In this document: piece after piece, positions 41,936 to 53,193 of the stretch
Numbering within the stretch: the first letter of the stretch is position 1
How the letters are laid out: each line of letters begins with the position of its first letter
DNA from: Spiroplasma ixodetis Y32
GTDB taxonomy: Bacteria; Bacillota_I; Bacilli_A; Mycoplasmatales; VBWQ01
Assembly (NCBI RefSeq): GCF_030316605.1
Contig: NZ_CP127039.1
Coordinates: 1,860,001-1,924,000 of the forward strand
Direction of reading: 5' to 3'
Length of the DNA stretch: 64,000 bases
Program-made: the position numbers and the translations under genes
Notes under the pieces: model-generated
The model's input: the letters and a program-made list of their open reading frames with translations, nothing else
The model's database searches: none
What the model was told of the DNA's origin: nothing

Positions 41936-42876
41936 GGCTTTTCTCCCTTTATGTACTATTTTTAAATTTTATCACATAAATGTTGAGAAAAGCCTATCTA
42001 CGGACTTCTCCCCACATTTTTAAATGAAACATAGCATTACAGTTTCAAAAGTAGGTATCTTGTTGAATTTATATGCAGCTTCTTTGCCATATAAATGAAC
42101 ATGATGTTTTGCAACTTTGATATGTGTTTTAAATGTTCTTCGTATATGTTTTCATACTGATTCAATTTGATTGGTATTTACGCCAATTTTTGAAACATAA
42201 CCATCTTGATGGTTAACTGTTTTGTGATTAGGGAAAAGTGATTTGAAATCACGATATCCTTTTCAAGAATCAGTATGTACATCACACTTTGAAGAAATAT
42301 GGTTTCTTGCAAACTGCAAAAGATTTTTACTTTTTGCGTTTTTGATTACTTTCACAATTAAATTATTGGTTGTTTTTTCATAAATCCCAACAATTAATGT
42401 TTTATTTATCAAAGATCTTCCTTGTTTTTTAAAACCCATATGTGAAAGATACATTTCATCCATTTGCACTATGCCCTCAACAATAAATTGATGTTCTTGT
42501 TTGGCAATACGATTTCTGATTTCATGACCCATTCTTCAAGCAGTTTTCAAAGTCACACCCAATTCTTTTGCAACATCAGTTGATGTAATTCCATGTTTGG
42601 TGTTTATTCATCTAAAGATGAGATAAAATCAAAATCTCAAAGGTGTTTGTGACTTGTAAAAAATGGTGCCATGAAGAATACTAAATGTTTGATGACATTT
42701 CAAACATCTTATTCTTCTTAAATTAGAAGTATTCAAACTTGTTCAAGAACACATGATACATTTGTTTTTCTTCAAACTTGCTATATATTTTAAACAATCC
42801 TGTTCTGTTTGAAAAGCATTGTTGAACTCATTCAATTTCATTGTTTCCTCCACAAGTACATGTGGGGAGAAGTCCG
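41936..42876 (-). mobile_element. IS1595-type element with 3' MITE, copy 3 (941 bp)
   Basis: Intact transposase at 42020-42841 (minus). Flanks are TTATTTAT on the left and ATAATTAA on the right: no 8-bp duplication, so one side has been exchanged by recombination. It forms the left border of the conjugation-gene remnant. Confidence 0.9.
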
Positions 42877-42880
42877 ATAA

Positions 42881-43108
42881 TTAATTCGAATTGATTTGCT
42901 TTCTTTCCCGAGTTTTCGGTTTCCTAAACTTGAGAGCATGTATATGTTTTTTTCTAGTTAATTGGTCAACTCGTAATAATTTTTTGTTTTTTAAAATTCG
43001 AACTAATGTATCTACTATTCTAACATCTTTATTTAACAGCATTGCTATTTGATAAATATTTAAATATCCTCAATGATTTATAATTTCTAAAATTTTTAAT
43101 TGTTCCAT
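42881..43108 (-). pseudogene. winged-helix replication-relaxation-like protein, 3' truncated by IS
   Basis: MEQLKILEIINHWGYLNIYQ and IAMLLNKDVRIVDTLVRILK give a winged helix as in Replic_Relax proteins found with plasmid/ICE TraG genes. The frame ends at TAA 42881-42883, five bases from the IS border, so the original C terminus is probably lost. Confidence 0.45.
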
Positions 43109-43197
43109 TTTTTTACTTCCTTTCTTATATTCCCCTTAGCGTAAGGGGAAATAGGGGATCCATTTTCTTTCTTTTTAAAAAGAAAGAAAAAGACAAA

Positions 43198-43270
43198 CCC
43201 CACAACCCAAACAGATGACCCCACGCACTCATAAGTTTACGTTGTGGGGGGGTGGTGGTGGGGTCATCTG
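43198..43270. repeat. interleaved GC-rich stems with G-rich tract; candidate oriT or origin
   Basis: CCCCACAAC (43198-43206) pairs with GTTGTGGGG (43241-43249), and CAGATGACCCCAC (43212-43224) pairs with GTGGGGTCATCTG (43258-43270). The stems interleave (pseudoknot order). Between them lies GTGGGGGGGTGGTGGTGGGG, able to form a G-quadruplex. Further hairpins (TTCCCCTTA/TAAGGGGAA) lie just left, at 43132-43150. No gene in 43109-43346. Confidence 0.6.
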
Positions 43271-43346
43271 TGATAAAGGAGTGAAATGACTTTATGGGTT
43301 GGGGAAATATAGGTATTCAAGTTAAATAGTATTCTTTAACTTTTCT

Positions 43347-44831
43347 TTAATATTTTTCAATTATAATTTTGTCGATAAAATGAATTAAATTTTCTAAAAT
43401 TATCTTGCAATATGCTTGTCCAACTTTTAATTTTTTTAGATCATTAGGATGAACTATATATTCTTCAACTTCACGAATAGAACCCTTTGAACTTTTTTTA
43501 TTTTTGGTATCATATTGTTTAGTAATTTTTTGAGAAGTTTTAGTTCCGAAGACTTTAGCAAGGTATTCAGCACTATTTGGATCTTTAACATTATGTGCAA
43601 TAATGTTAGCTGTATTTCCAAAAATAGTATCTGTTAAATCTTTGTTATCAGTTTTTAAATCATTAATTGTTTGAAAACATAAAAAGCATTGGTAATTAAA
43701 GCTTCGAGTTTTATTAATCAAATTGATAATGCTATCACTTGCAAAAACATTAAACTCATCAAGAATAATATTAATGTGTTGATTTCGTGGTTTTATAGAA
43801 GCAAATTCTTTTAAATCTTGAATTAAAAGTTTACCAATATTACTTGCAAGTTGCGGATAATCTAATGAATTTAAAGAAAATAAAATAACTTTATGATTTT
43901 TAGATATTGTTGTTAAATTATTTCTTATACCGATACTAGTACTTATTTGTTCTGCATAAACTCTTAATCGATTTAATAATCCATTAATTTGTTCTTGGTC
44001 AAAACCACTAACAACAAGGTAATTTGGATTTGATTTCTTAATAATTTTTCTTAAATCATTAATTGAAAAATATTTAATAATATTTGATAAAGTCATTTCA
44101 ATTTTGTTATTTACCAAAGTTTCTAAAAGTATTAGTAAATAACTATGTGCAACTGCTTGATAGTGGGGTTCGCTAAAGTCAAACAGTGACATTATTTTAT
44201 CTGCTAAAACAATATGACTTTTTGAAGCAAAGGGGTTATATTGATTATCACCATTTATGTTTCAAATAAAGGTATTGTTATCGATAACTTTAACTTTGTC
44301 GATTAAATCACTGTCACCTTTTCCATCGATAATGATCACTGTTTGATTTAATTTATAAACTAATTGATTTATTATTGATAATGCTGTTGTTGTTTTTCCT
44401 GAACCAGTTGCACCAATTAGTAGTGTATGTTGATTTAGTTTTGATTTAACTAAACCAATTCTTTTATTTAGATTTATCAAATTTTGATTTCCTAATTTTT
44501 TAAATTCTTTTATTTGAGATTTTGTTTCATTTTTTAGCTTTGAATTTTTAGGATTTCATTTTTTAAATTTATGATTTGAATAGTAAATAAACATACCTAA
44601 TACAATAACTGCACTTACTCATGCACTACTACTTACTACTCATATTGCTAGTAAATTTTTGAATCATTTAAATCAAGTAAAATGAATATTGTAATATCAT
44701 GTATAAGCAATTGCTCCAACACAATCCAAAATAAATCATAATGCAAGAAAAATCAAACTTCATATCATTATAAAAATTCAAATTTTATAAAAAATATTAT
44801 CTTGTCATTTGCCTTTTATTCAATTTATCAT
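43347..44831 (-). CDS. TraG/VirD4-type coupling protein
   Basis: 494 residues, intact. N-terminal membrane helices (WIFIMIWSLIFLALWFILDC and LL-AIWVV region), Walker A LLIGATGSGKTTTALS, Walker B NIILDEFNVFASD and the helix LINKTRSFNYQCFLCFQTIND. This architecture is that of type IV coupling proteins, which feed DNA to a conjugation channel. Neighbours are a VirB4-like ATPase remnant and a winged-helix protein, consistent with a plasmid or integrative element. No relaxase is visible. Confidence 0.75.
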
Positions 44832-44946
44832 CTTTTTTTTCACTCCTTTTTTGTATATGCTTTTAAAACGAGCATATTTGTTGTTTTTAGCGATGTTTTG
44901 ATTTTTAATATAAAACCATTTATTATATCTTAGTTGTTAGACTTTT

Positions 44947-45749
44947 TTATGTATTTCCAACAATTTCTACTTCATCATTAGTTTGTAAAAATTGAATTGG
45001 TAGTTGCTCTTGTTTAGAGATTTTAAATCAAAATTTACCTTGACTAGCTTTAGAAAGATAATTTTTAACAGCATCGCTCAATCCGCCAAATTGTTGATAC
45101 ATTTGATTTAATGCATTTAAGTCTTCGGGTTGCAAACCACCAATTAACCAATATTGAGCACTGTTTAAAATTCCTGTAAATTTCTTTTTGATTGTTTCAT
45201 TACCACTAAAGTCATTAATATTTTGTGTAATAATAATTAATGAACCGTTATATTTTCTAATTCGCTTCATAGTGTGAAATAAAAAATCTAAAGCCACTGG
45301 ATTATTTTCGTTATCTAACAAGTGTGCTTCATCAATAACAATAATAATTATTTGTTGATTTTTATTTGAATTTTGTTCATTATAGGTTTTGATGTTTATC
45401 ATTTCTTTTCCTAACAATCGTAAAATCAACATCATTTGAATATTTATTATTTTTTTATTGTTGTTTTCTAGTAATTCAATTAAATTAAAACAAACTATAT
45501 TTTTTTCATTTCATTGAAACTTAGTATGACCATTTCAGTACTTGGCATAAGTTCCCTGAGTTAAAGACATTAGCTTTGATTTTAAATTTTCAAGTATAAA
45601 ATGTTGTTGTTTATTATTTGCAATTTTTATTTTTTGATTTATTAACTCAAGAACATCATTGAAAGTTGGAAAATCATTATTTTTCAATTTAATAAAGTTA
45701 GTACTTGGCAAAATTTTTTTATTCTTATATGTTTCTTTAATTATTTCAA
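44947..45749 (-). pseudogene. VirB4/TraE-like conjugation ATPase, 5' truncated by IS
   Basis: About 267 C-terminal residues: IIIIVIDEAHLLDNENNP (Walker B), FLFHTMKRIRKYNGSLIIIT and TQNINDFSGNETIKKKFTGI, typical of VirB4/TraC ATPases. The upstream end runs into IS1595 copy 4 at 45750, and no 8-bp duplication is found, so the Walker A half is lost. Confidence 0.7.
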
Positions 45750-46691
45750 CGGACTTCTCCCCACATGTACTTGTGGAGGAAACAATGAAATTGAATGAGT
45801 TCAACAATGCTTTTCAAACAGAACAAGATTGTTTAAAATATATAGCAAGTTTGAAGAAAAACAAATGTATCATGTGTTCTTGAACAAGTTTGAATACTTC
45901 TAAGTTTAAGAAGAATAAGATGTTTGAAATGTCATCAAACATTTAGTATTCTTCATGGCACCATTTTTTACAAGTCACAAACACCTTTGAGATTTTGATT
46001 TTATCTCATCTTTAGATGAATAAACACCAAACATGGAATTACATCAACTGATGTTGCAAAAGAATTGGGTGTGACTTTGAAAACTGCTTGAAGAATGGGT
46101 CATGAAATCAGAAATCGTATTGCCAAACAAGAACATCAATTTATTGTTGAGGGCATAGTGCAAATGGATGAAATGTATCTTTCACATATGGGTTTTAAAA
46201 AACAAGGAAGATCTTTGATAAATAAAACATTAATTGTTGGGATTTATGAAAAAACAACCAATAATTTAATTGTGAAAGTAATCAAAAACGCAAAAAGTAA
46301 AAATCTTTTGCAGTTTGCAAGAAACCATATTTCTTCAAAGTGTGATGTACATACTGATTCTTGAAAAGGATATCGTGATTTCAAATCACTTTTCCCTAAT
46401 CACAAAACAGTTAACCATCAAGATGGTTATGTTTCAAAAATTGGCGTAAATACCAATCAAATTGAATCAGTATGAAAACATATACGAAGAACATTTAAAA
46501 CACATATCAAAGTTGCAAAACATCATGTTCATTTATATGCCAAAGAAGCTGCATATAAATTCAACAAGATACCTACTTTTGAAACTGTAATGCTATGTTT
46601 CATTTAAAAATGTGGGGAGAAGTCCGTAGATAGGCTTTTCTCAACATTTATGTGATAAAATTTAAAAATAGTACATAAAGGGAGAAAAGCC
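45750..46691 (+). mobile_element. IS1595-type element with 3' MITE, copy 4 (942 bp), transposase frameshifted
   Basis: Flanks TATTTCAA and TTGAATAT do not match, so it marks a rearrangement joining the conjugation remnant to a plectrovirus remnant. One extra base in CTAAGTTTAAG (about 45903) shifts the transposase frame (45785-46607). Confidence 0.85.
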
Positions 46692-47089
46692 TTGAATATT
46701 TATACTAATGTTGATGACTATAATAAAGTTGTCTTATCTAAAAAAGACAAACTAAGAAAATAATTAAACGTGGTGGATTGCCACCTAGTTATAATGGTGA
46801 AACTATGACTTTTAGTTTATGATTTCCTAGGTCTTATTTACAAAGATATAATAGTCGTGCTTTAAATTATATTCATTCGTTAAAGAGTGAATTAAGTAAT
46901 GTTAAAGAATATGAACAGTCACAAGCATTAGATTTTACTGTTGATGATATTAGAGCAGTAGGATTAGATAAGTTAGATAATATATTACAGACTGAAAAGA
47001 AAGAAATTGAAAATACTGTATGTCGTGCATGTTATTACAAAAATAAACATTTTAAAAAAAATAAAAAAAATGTTAAAATAAATACATAA
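46692..47089 (+). pseudogene. plectrovirus assembly ATPase, C-terminal fragment (second virus)
   Basis: Starts inside the protein at LNIYTNVDDYNKVVLSKK, has two extra A near 46744 (frameshift), then KKIIKRGGLPPSYNGETMTF through the Cys pair CRACYY and ends at TAA 47087. Orthologous to the C terminus of 31095-32023, in the opposite orientation. The 5' part is lost at the IS. Confidence 0.75.
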
Positions 47090-47130
47090 ATTTAATATAA
47101 GTTTTTAACTCATTATTTTATTTTAAATAA

Positions 47131-47466
47131 ATGAGTTTTATATTTAAATTTAAAAAAGGAAAAAAATATGAATCAAGAAAATATAAAAAAAATAAATCAA
47201 TTAGAGAAGATGAAGATGAAATACGTAATCTTGAAAGACAATTACAAGAAATTGATAGACAGATATCAATTATGGAAAGTAATTTAAGATTTTTAGAAAA
47301 TGAAAAAATGCAAATAGAAAATGATTGTGTTTCCACAAATTCAAAATTATTAAGTGTTAGTGCTACTGATTCTCTTCAATATGGAAGAGAATTAAAGTCA
47401 TTAGGAGCATTAATGGGACATAAAAATCGACAAATAAATAAAAAAAAATGAACTAACCAAAGGTAA
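47131..47466 (+). CDS. coiled-coil cargo protein in plectrovirus remnant
   Basis: 111 residues, strongly heptad-patterned: RNLERQLQEIDRQISIMESN and RFLENEKMQIENDC. A better ribosome site (AAAAAGGAAAAAAAT) precedes ATG 47168 in another frame (MNQENIKKINQLE), which would join this frame after a one-base shift. An A9 run near 47441-47449 allows a further coiled extension (LTKGKQKKNSLERQINDM). It lies between the ATPase and the origin hairpins, a place without a gene in the 31-kb provirus. Confidence 0.4.
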
Positions 47467-47591
47467 ACAAAAAAAGAATTCTCTTGAAAGACAAATAAAT
47501 GATATGTAACAAAGATTAAGAATAAATATATCTAGAAGAAGTCAATTTTGCTAAAAATATAAATAAAATAAACCTATATTAATGGTCGGTG

Positions 47592-47673
47592 CCAACCAGA
47601 ACCTTGGTTGGTTGACCGTGGGGGGTTTTTACCCCACTGGGATGAGTTGCGAAGCAACGAGGGGCAAAGCCCC
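47592..47673. repeat. second plectrovirus four-hairpin array
   Basis: CCAACCA-GAACCT-TGGTTGG (47592-47611), GTGGGG/CCCCAC (47618-47637), GTTGC-GAA-GCAAC (47646-47658) and GGGGC-AAA-GCCCC (47661-47673). Mirror image of 30997-31074. The third stem differs by a paired C-G to G-C change that keeps it foldable. Confidence 0.75.
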
Positions 47674-47710
47674 TATTACTTGATTATATAAAAGTTTTAT
47701 TATTATTTTA

Positions 47711-48651
47711 GGCTTTTCTCCCTTTATGTACTATTTTTAAATTTTATCACATAAATGCTGAGAAAAGCCTATCTACGGACTTCTCCCCACATTTTTAAAT
47801 GAAACACAGCATTACAGTTTCAAAAGTAGGTATCTTGTTGAATTTATATGCAGCTTCTTTGGCATATAAATGAACATGATGTTTTGCAACTTTGATATGT
47901 GTTTTAAATGTTCTTCGTATATGTTTTCATACTGATTCAATTTGATTGGTATTTACGCCAATTTTTGAAACATAACCATCTTGATAGTTAACTGTTTTGT
48001 GATTAGGGAAAAGTGATTTGAAATCACGATATCCTTTTCAAGAATCAGTATGTACATCACACTTTGAAGAAATATGGTTTCTTGCAAACTGCAAAAGATT
48101 TTTACTTTTTGCGTTTTTGATTACTTTCACAATTAAATTATTGGTTGTTTTTTCATAAATCCCAACAATTAATGTTTTATTTATCAAAGATCTTCCTTGT
48201 TTTTTAAAACCCATATGTGAAAGATACATTTCATCCATTTGCACTATGCCCTCAACAATAAATTGATGTTCTTGTTTGGCAATACGATTTCTGATTTCAT
48301 GACCCATTCTTCAAGCAGTTTTCAAAGTCACACCCAATTCTTTTGCAACATCAGTTGATGTAATTCCATGTTTGGTGTTTATTCATCTAAAGATGAGATA
48401 AAATCAAAATCTCAAAGGTGTTTGTGACTTGTAAAAAATGGTGCCATGAAGAATACTAAATGTTTGATGACATTTCAAACATCTTATTCTTCTTAAATTA
48501 GAAGTATTCAAACTTGTTCAAGAACACATGATACATTTGTTTTTCTTCAAACTTGCTATATATTTTAAACAATCCTGTTCTGTTTGAAAAGCATTGTTGA
48601 ACTCATTCAATTTCATTGTTTCCTCCACAAGTACATGTGGGGAGAAGTCCG
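47711..48651 (-). mobile_element. IS1595-type element with 3' MITE, copy 5 (941 bp)
   Basis: 8-bp duplication TTATTTTA (47703-47710 and 48652-48659). Transposase 47795-48616 (minus) intact. Inserted between the plectrovirus remnant and the uvrB promoter region. Confidence 0.9.
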
Positions 48652-48710
48652 TTATTTTATTTAAAATAATATGGTATTGTATATAGAATATTTTAAAGGA
48701 ATATAAAGTT

Positions 48711-50696
48711 ATGTTTAAATTAAAAGCGCCTTATAAACCAACAGGTGATCAACCCGAAGCAATTAGAAAATTAGTAGTGGCTATTAAGAATAATATTAAA
48801 TACCAAGTATTATTAGGAGCCACTGGTACGGGTAAAACTTTTACGATGGCCAATGTTATTGCGCAAGTGCAAAAACCAACTTTAATTTTAGTACATAATA
48901 AAACATTAGCTATGCAATTATATGGAGAATTGAAAACTTTTTTTCCTGAAAATCGCGTTGAATATTTTGTCTCATATTTTGATTTTTATCAACCCGAGGC
49001 ATATTTACCAAAAACTGATACTTATATTGATAAAAATTCTAAACAAAATCAAGAAATTGAAATGCTAAGATTAAGTGCTTTAAATGGTTTATCTATTAGT
49101 AAAGATGTTATTGTTGTAGCATCAGTAGCAGCAATTTATGGTGAACAAGAACCAACAGCATATAAAGATAACTTTTTTGAATTGAGAAAAGGACAAAAAA
49201 TTAATAGAAAAGATTTATTATTAAGACTAATTAAAAATGGATATGTACGTAATGATATTACATTAGAACCAGGTAGTTTTAGTGCAAAAGGTGATTTAAT
49301 AAAGTTAGCCCCATCTTGAAATGATCAATTTTATTTAAGAATTAGTTTATTTGGTGATGAAATTGAAGAAATAGCACGTATTGATACATTAGGCGCCAAT
49401 GTTTTAGAACGTTTTCCCTTTATTACAATTTTTCCTGCGCAAAATTATATTACTAGTAAAAGTCATGTTGATCAGGCAATTATTAAAATTACTGAAGAGT
49501 TAAAAATAACATTAGCACAACTAAGAAAAAATAATATGTTAGTAGAAGCACAAAGATTAGAACAAAGAACAGAACATGATCTAGAATCCTTAAAAGAATT
49601 TGGTATTTGTAGTGGTATTGAAAACTATTCTCGTCATTTAGAAAATAGAGAAGTGGGTTCAGCACCATATACTTTAATTGATTTTTTTCCAGATGATTTT
49701 TTAACAATTATTGATGAATCTCATATGACATTACCACAAATTAGAGGAATGTATAATACTGATCGTAGCAGAAAAGAAACATTAGTAAAATATGGCTTTC
49801 GTTTACCTAGTGCTTTGGATAATCGTCCTTTAAATTTTAATGAATTTTCTAATAAGTTAAAGCAAGTTATTTATACTTCAGCAACTCCTGCTGATTATGA
49901 ATTATCTTTAATTAAAAATGAAGTTGAACCCTTTAATGTACCAGTTCAGCAAATTATTCGTCCCACAGGTTTATTAGATCCAACAATTGAAATTAAACCA
50001 ACTAAAAATCAAATGGAAGATATTATTAATCAAATAAAATTACGAACAAAAAATAATGAAAGAGTATTTATTACTACTTTAACAATTAGAATGGCAGAAG
50101 AATTATCAAATTTTTTACAAGAACAAAAAATTAAAGTTGCTTATATTCATAATGAATTAAAAACATTAGAACGTACTAAAGTTTTGTTAGATTTAAGAAA
50201 AGGTGTTTTTGATGTTATTGTTGGTATTAATTTATTACGTGAAGGATTAGACGTACCAGAAGTGTCATTAATCTGTATTTTGGATGCTGATAAATCTGGT
50301 TTTTTACGTAATACTAAATCATTAATCCAAACTATTGGTCGCGCAGCACGAAATGTTAATGGTCATGTTATACTATATGGAGATATTAAGACAGAGGCAA
50401 TGACACAAGCAATTGAAGAAACGCAAAGAAGAAGAGAAATTCAACTTGCTTATAATAAAAAACATAATATAGTACCAGTTACTGTTAAAAAACCGTTGAG
50501 TGAAATCGTAAGTACTAGAGAATTAGATGTTGATTTAAAAATTTTAAATTCAAGTAAAGGTAAAACAAAAATAGCTGCTAAAACAAAGATAATTGCTGAT
50601 TTAAGAGTTGAAATGTTACAAGCAGCTAAAGATTTAAATTTTGAAAAGGCAGCTTCACTTCGTGATTTAATTTTAAGTATTGAAAGTGAAAAATAA
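48711..50696 (+). CDS. uvrB: excinuclease ABC subunit B
   Basis: 661 residues, full length. Walker [15 protein letters not shown], the beta-hairpin region [20 protein letters not shown], helicase motifs [20 protein letters not shown] and [31 protein letters not shown], and a C-terminal UVR domain ([20 protein letters not shown]). It opens DNA at lesions handed over by UvrA. AAAGGAATATAAAGTT precedes the ATG. The IS copy 5 duplication ends 51 bases before the start, so its original promoter may be changed. Confidence 0.95.
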
Positions 50697-50710
50697 AGGA
50701 GTAAAATAAG

Positions 50711-52372
50711 TTGACCGATAAAGCACAAAAAGGTATTTTGATAAGTCCAAATACTAAAATTAATCCTCATATACCAACAATATTTTTAATAAAAAATTAT
50801 ATTACTAAACCTAAAATTTTTATTGGTGATTATACTTATTATCATGATTTTAATGGTGAGCAAGCAGCTATTGAATTTGAAAATAAAAATATAATTTATT
50901 ATCGGACTTCTCCCCACATGTACTTGTGGAGGAAACAATGAAATTGAATGAGTTCAACAATGCTTTTCAAACAGAACAGGATTGTTTAAAATATATAGCA
51001 AGTTTGAAGAAAAACAAATGTATCATGTGTTCTTGAACAAGTTTGAATACTTCTAATTTAAGAAGAATAAGATGTTTGAAATGTCATCAAACATTTAGTA
51101 TTCTTCATGGCACCATTTTTTACAAGTCACAAACACCTTTGAGATTTTGATTTTATCTCATCTTTAGATGAATAAACACCAAACATGGAATTACATCAAC
51201 TGATGTTGCAAAAGAATTGGGTGTGACTTTGAAAACTGCTTGAAGAATGGGTCATGAAATCAGAAATCGTATTGCCAAACAAGAACATCAATTTATTGTT
51301 GAGGGCATAGTGCAAATGGATGAAATGTATCTTTCACATATGGCTTTTAAAAAACAAGGAAGATCTTTGATAAATAAAACATTAATTGTTGGGATTTATG
51401 AAAAAACAACCAATAATTTAATTGTGAAAGTAATCAAAAACGCAAAAAGTAAAAATCTTTTGCAGTTTGCAAGAAACCATATTTCTTCAAAGTGTGATGT
51501 ACATACTGATTCTTGAAAAGGATATCGTGATTTCAAATCACTTTTCCCTAATCACAAAACAGTTAACCATCAAGATGGTTATGTTTCAAAAATTGGCGTA
51601 AATACCAACCAAATTGAATCAGTATGAAAACATATACGAAGAACATTTAAAACACATATCAAAGTTGCAAAGCATCATGTTCATTTATATGCCAAAGAAG
51701 CTGCATATAAATTCAACAAGATACCTACTTTTGAAACTGTAATGCTATGTTTCATTTAAAAATGTGGGGAGAAGTCCGTAGATAGGCTTTTCTCAACATT
51801 TATGTGATAAAATTTAAAAATAGTACATAAAGGGAGAAAAGCCTTTATTATTTTCCAAATATAATAAATGATGAATTAATTATTGGTAAATTTTGTTCAA
51901 TTGCGCAAGGTGCTTTATTTATAATGAATGGTGGCAATCATAATTATTGTGCAGTTTCAACATTTCCTTTACCATTATTTTATAAATCATTAAATTTATC
52001 AGAAGTTACAGAAAAAGATAAATTAGATAAATTTCTGATTAAATCACCAACAGTGATAGAAAATGATGTTTGAATTGGTCATGATGTGACAATCTTAAGA
52101 GGGGTAACTATTGGTAATGGGGCAGTAATGCAGCTAAAAGTGTAGTTACAAAAAATGTGCCTCCTTATGCTGTTGTCGGTGGTAATCCTGCTAAAATTAT
52201 AAAATATCGTTTTTCTAAAAAAATAGTTCAAAAATTACAAAATATAAAATGGTGAGATTGATCTATTGAAAAGATTGTTGAAAATTCAGATTTGTTAAAA
52301 CAAAATTTTGATAATAAAATATTACAAGAACTTGTAAAAGAAAGTAATAGTTTAAATAAAATAAAGGGGTAA
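50711..52372 (+). pseudogene. hexapeptide acetyltransferase (Vat/CatB-like), broken by IS and frameshift
   Basis: Probable TTG start at 50711 with GGAG nine bases upstream. Segments FIGDYTYYHDFNG, ELIIGKFCSIAQGALFIMNG, NHNYCAVSTFPLPLF and [20 protein letters not shown] are the left-handed beta-helix of xenobiotic acyltransferases, and [20 protein letters not shown] is the usual end. IS1595 copy 6 splits it (8-bp duplication TTTATTAT), and one base is missing near 52128 (GTAATGCAGCT). Non-functional. Confidence 0.8.
50903..51843 (+). mobile_element. IS1595-type element with 3' MITE, copy 6 (941 bp)
   Basis: Duplication TTTATTAT at 50895-50902 and 51844-51851. Transposase 50938-51759 intact with one G to A residue change in the MGFKKQ motif. 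Same strand as the gene it breaks. Confidence 0.9.
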
Positions 52373-52380
52373 TAAAAAAT

Positions 52381-52836
52381 ATGAAAAAATATGGTTATTT
52401 AACTACTAAAATAGGTTTAATTGAAATCATAGTAGTTGCAGAACAAGTAGTAAAAGTTAGTTTCGTTAATACTCGTCAAGTTGCTAAGGATAGTAGTAAT
52501 ATAGTGGTAGTTAATTGCTTAAAACAATTAGCAATGTATTTTGATAAAAAATTAAGTGATTTTAACTTACCAATAACTTTAAAAGGAACTCTTTTTCAAG
52601 AATTAGTACGGAGTAAAACTTGTACTATTCAATTTGGGACAACTTTAACTTATCAAGAATTAGCTCAAAAGATAGGTTATCCAAAAGCAAGTAGAGCAGT
52701 GGGTTCAGCTTTAAGTAAAAATCCATTAGCAATTATTGTTCCTTGTCATCGTGTTGTTAATAAAAATAAGAATATTGTTAATTATCTTTATGGTGCTCAT
52801 ATTAAAAATTTTTTATTAGCACAAGAAAGTAAATAA
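52381..52836 (+). CDS. ogt: methylated-DNA--protein-cysteine methyltransferase-like protein
   Basis: 151 residues. C-terminal domain has TYQELAQKIGYPKASRAVGS (HTH) and NPLAIIVPCHRVVNKN with the acceptor Cys in PCHRV, plus the YLYGAHIKNFLLAQE end. Suicide repair of O6-alkylguanine. AAAGGGG 11 bases upstream. Intact. Confidence 0.88.
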   Translation: MKKYGYLTTKIGLIEIIVVAEQVVKVSFVNTRQVAKDSSNIVVVNCLKQLAMYFDKKLSDFNLPITLKGTLFQELVRSKTCTIQFGTTLTYQELAQKIGYPKASRAVGSALSKNPLAIIVPCHRVVNKNKNIVNYLYGAHIKNFLLAQESK

Positions 52837-52853
52837 GGTATAAGATTATTTTT

Positions 52854-53193
52854 TTATGATTGATTATCTTTTTTTTGATTTTTAAAATTGTTAACAATTT
52901 TAACTACATAATTTTTAATATAGTAAACAGGATATCCTGCTAACATAACAGCAATTAAAATTAGTGAATTTCATAATGCTCACATATTATTATTTTGTGT
53001 ACCATAATAATACATTGCTAAAAATGATCCAACAATAGCAATTATTGCTCCTAAATAACCAATAATAATGAAAAAGTAAAATCAAAAATTATTAAAAATC
53101 TTTTGGTAGTCTGGGTCTGGATGTTTGCGCCTTAAAAAGATAATGACTGAATTAACAATTAATTTTAAAAAACTAATAGCAATAATAAAGTAA
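52854..53193 (-). pseudogene. amino-acid permease (APC type), C-terminal remnant
   Basis: The fragment has the APC end pattern VNSVIIFLRRKHPDPDYQK, then FYFFIIIGYLGAIIAIVGSF and LILIAVMLAGYPVYYIKNYV helices. The 5' part is replaced by IS1595 copy 7 without a target duplication, so a deletion or recombination removed it. Confidence 0.6.

Noticed and set aside
41936..46691. Composite transposon formed by IS1595 copies 3 and 4
   Set aside because: The outer flanks TTATTTAT and TTGAATAT do not match, so there is no sign that the whole segment moved as one unit.
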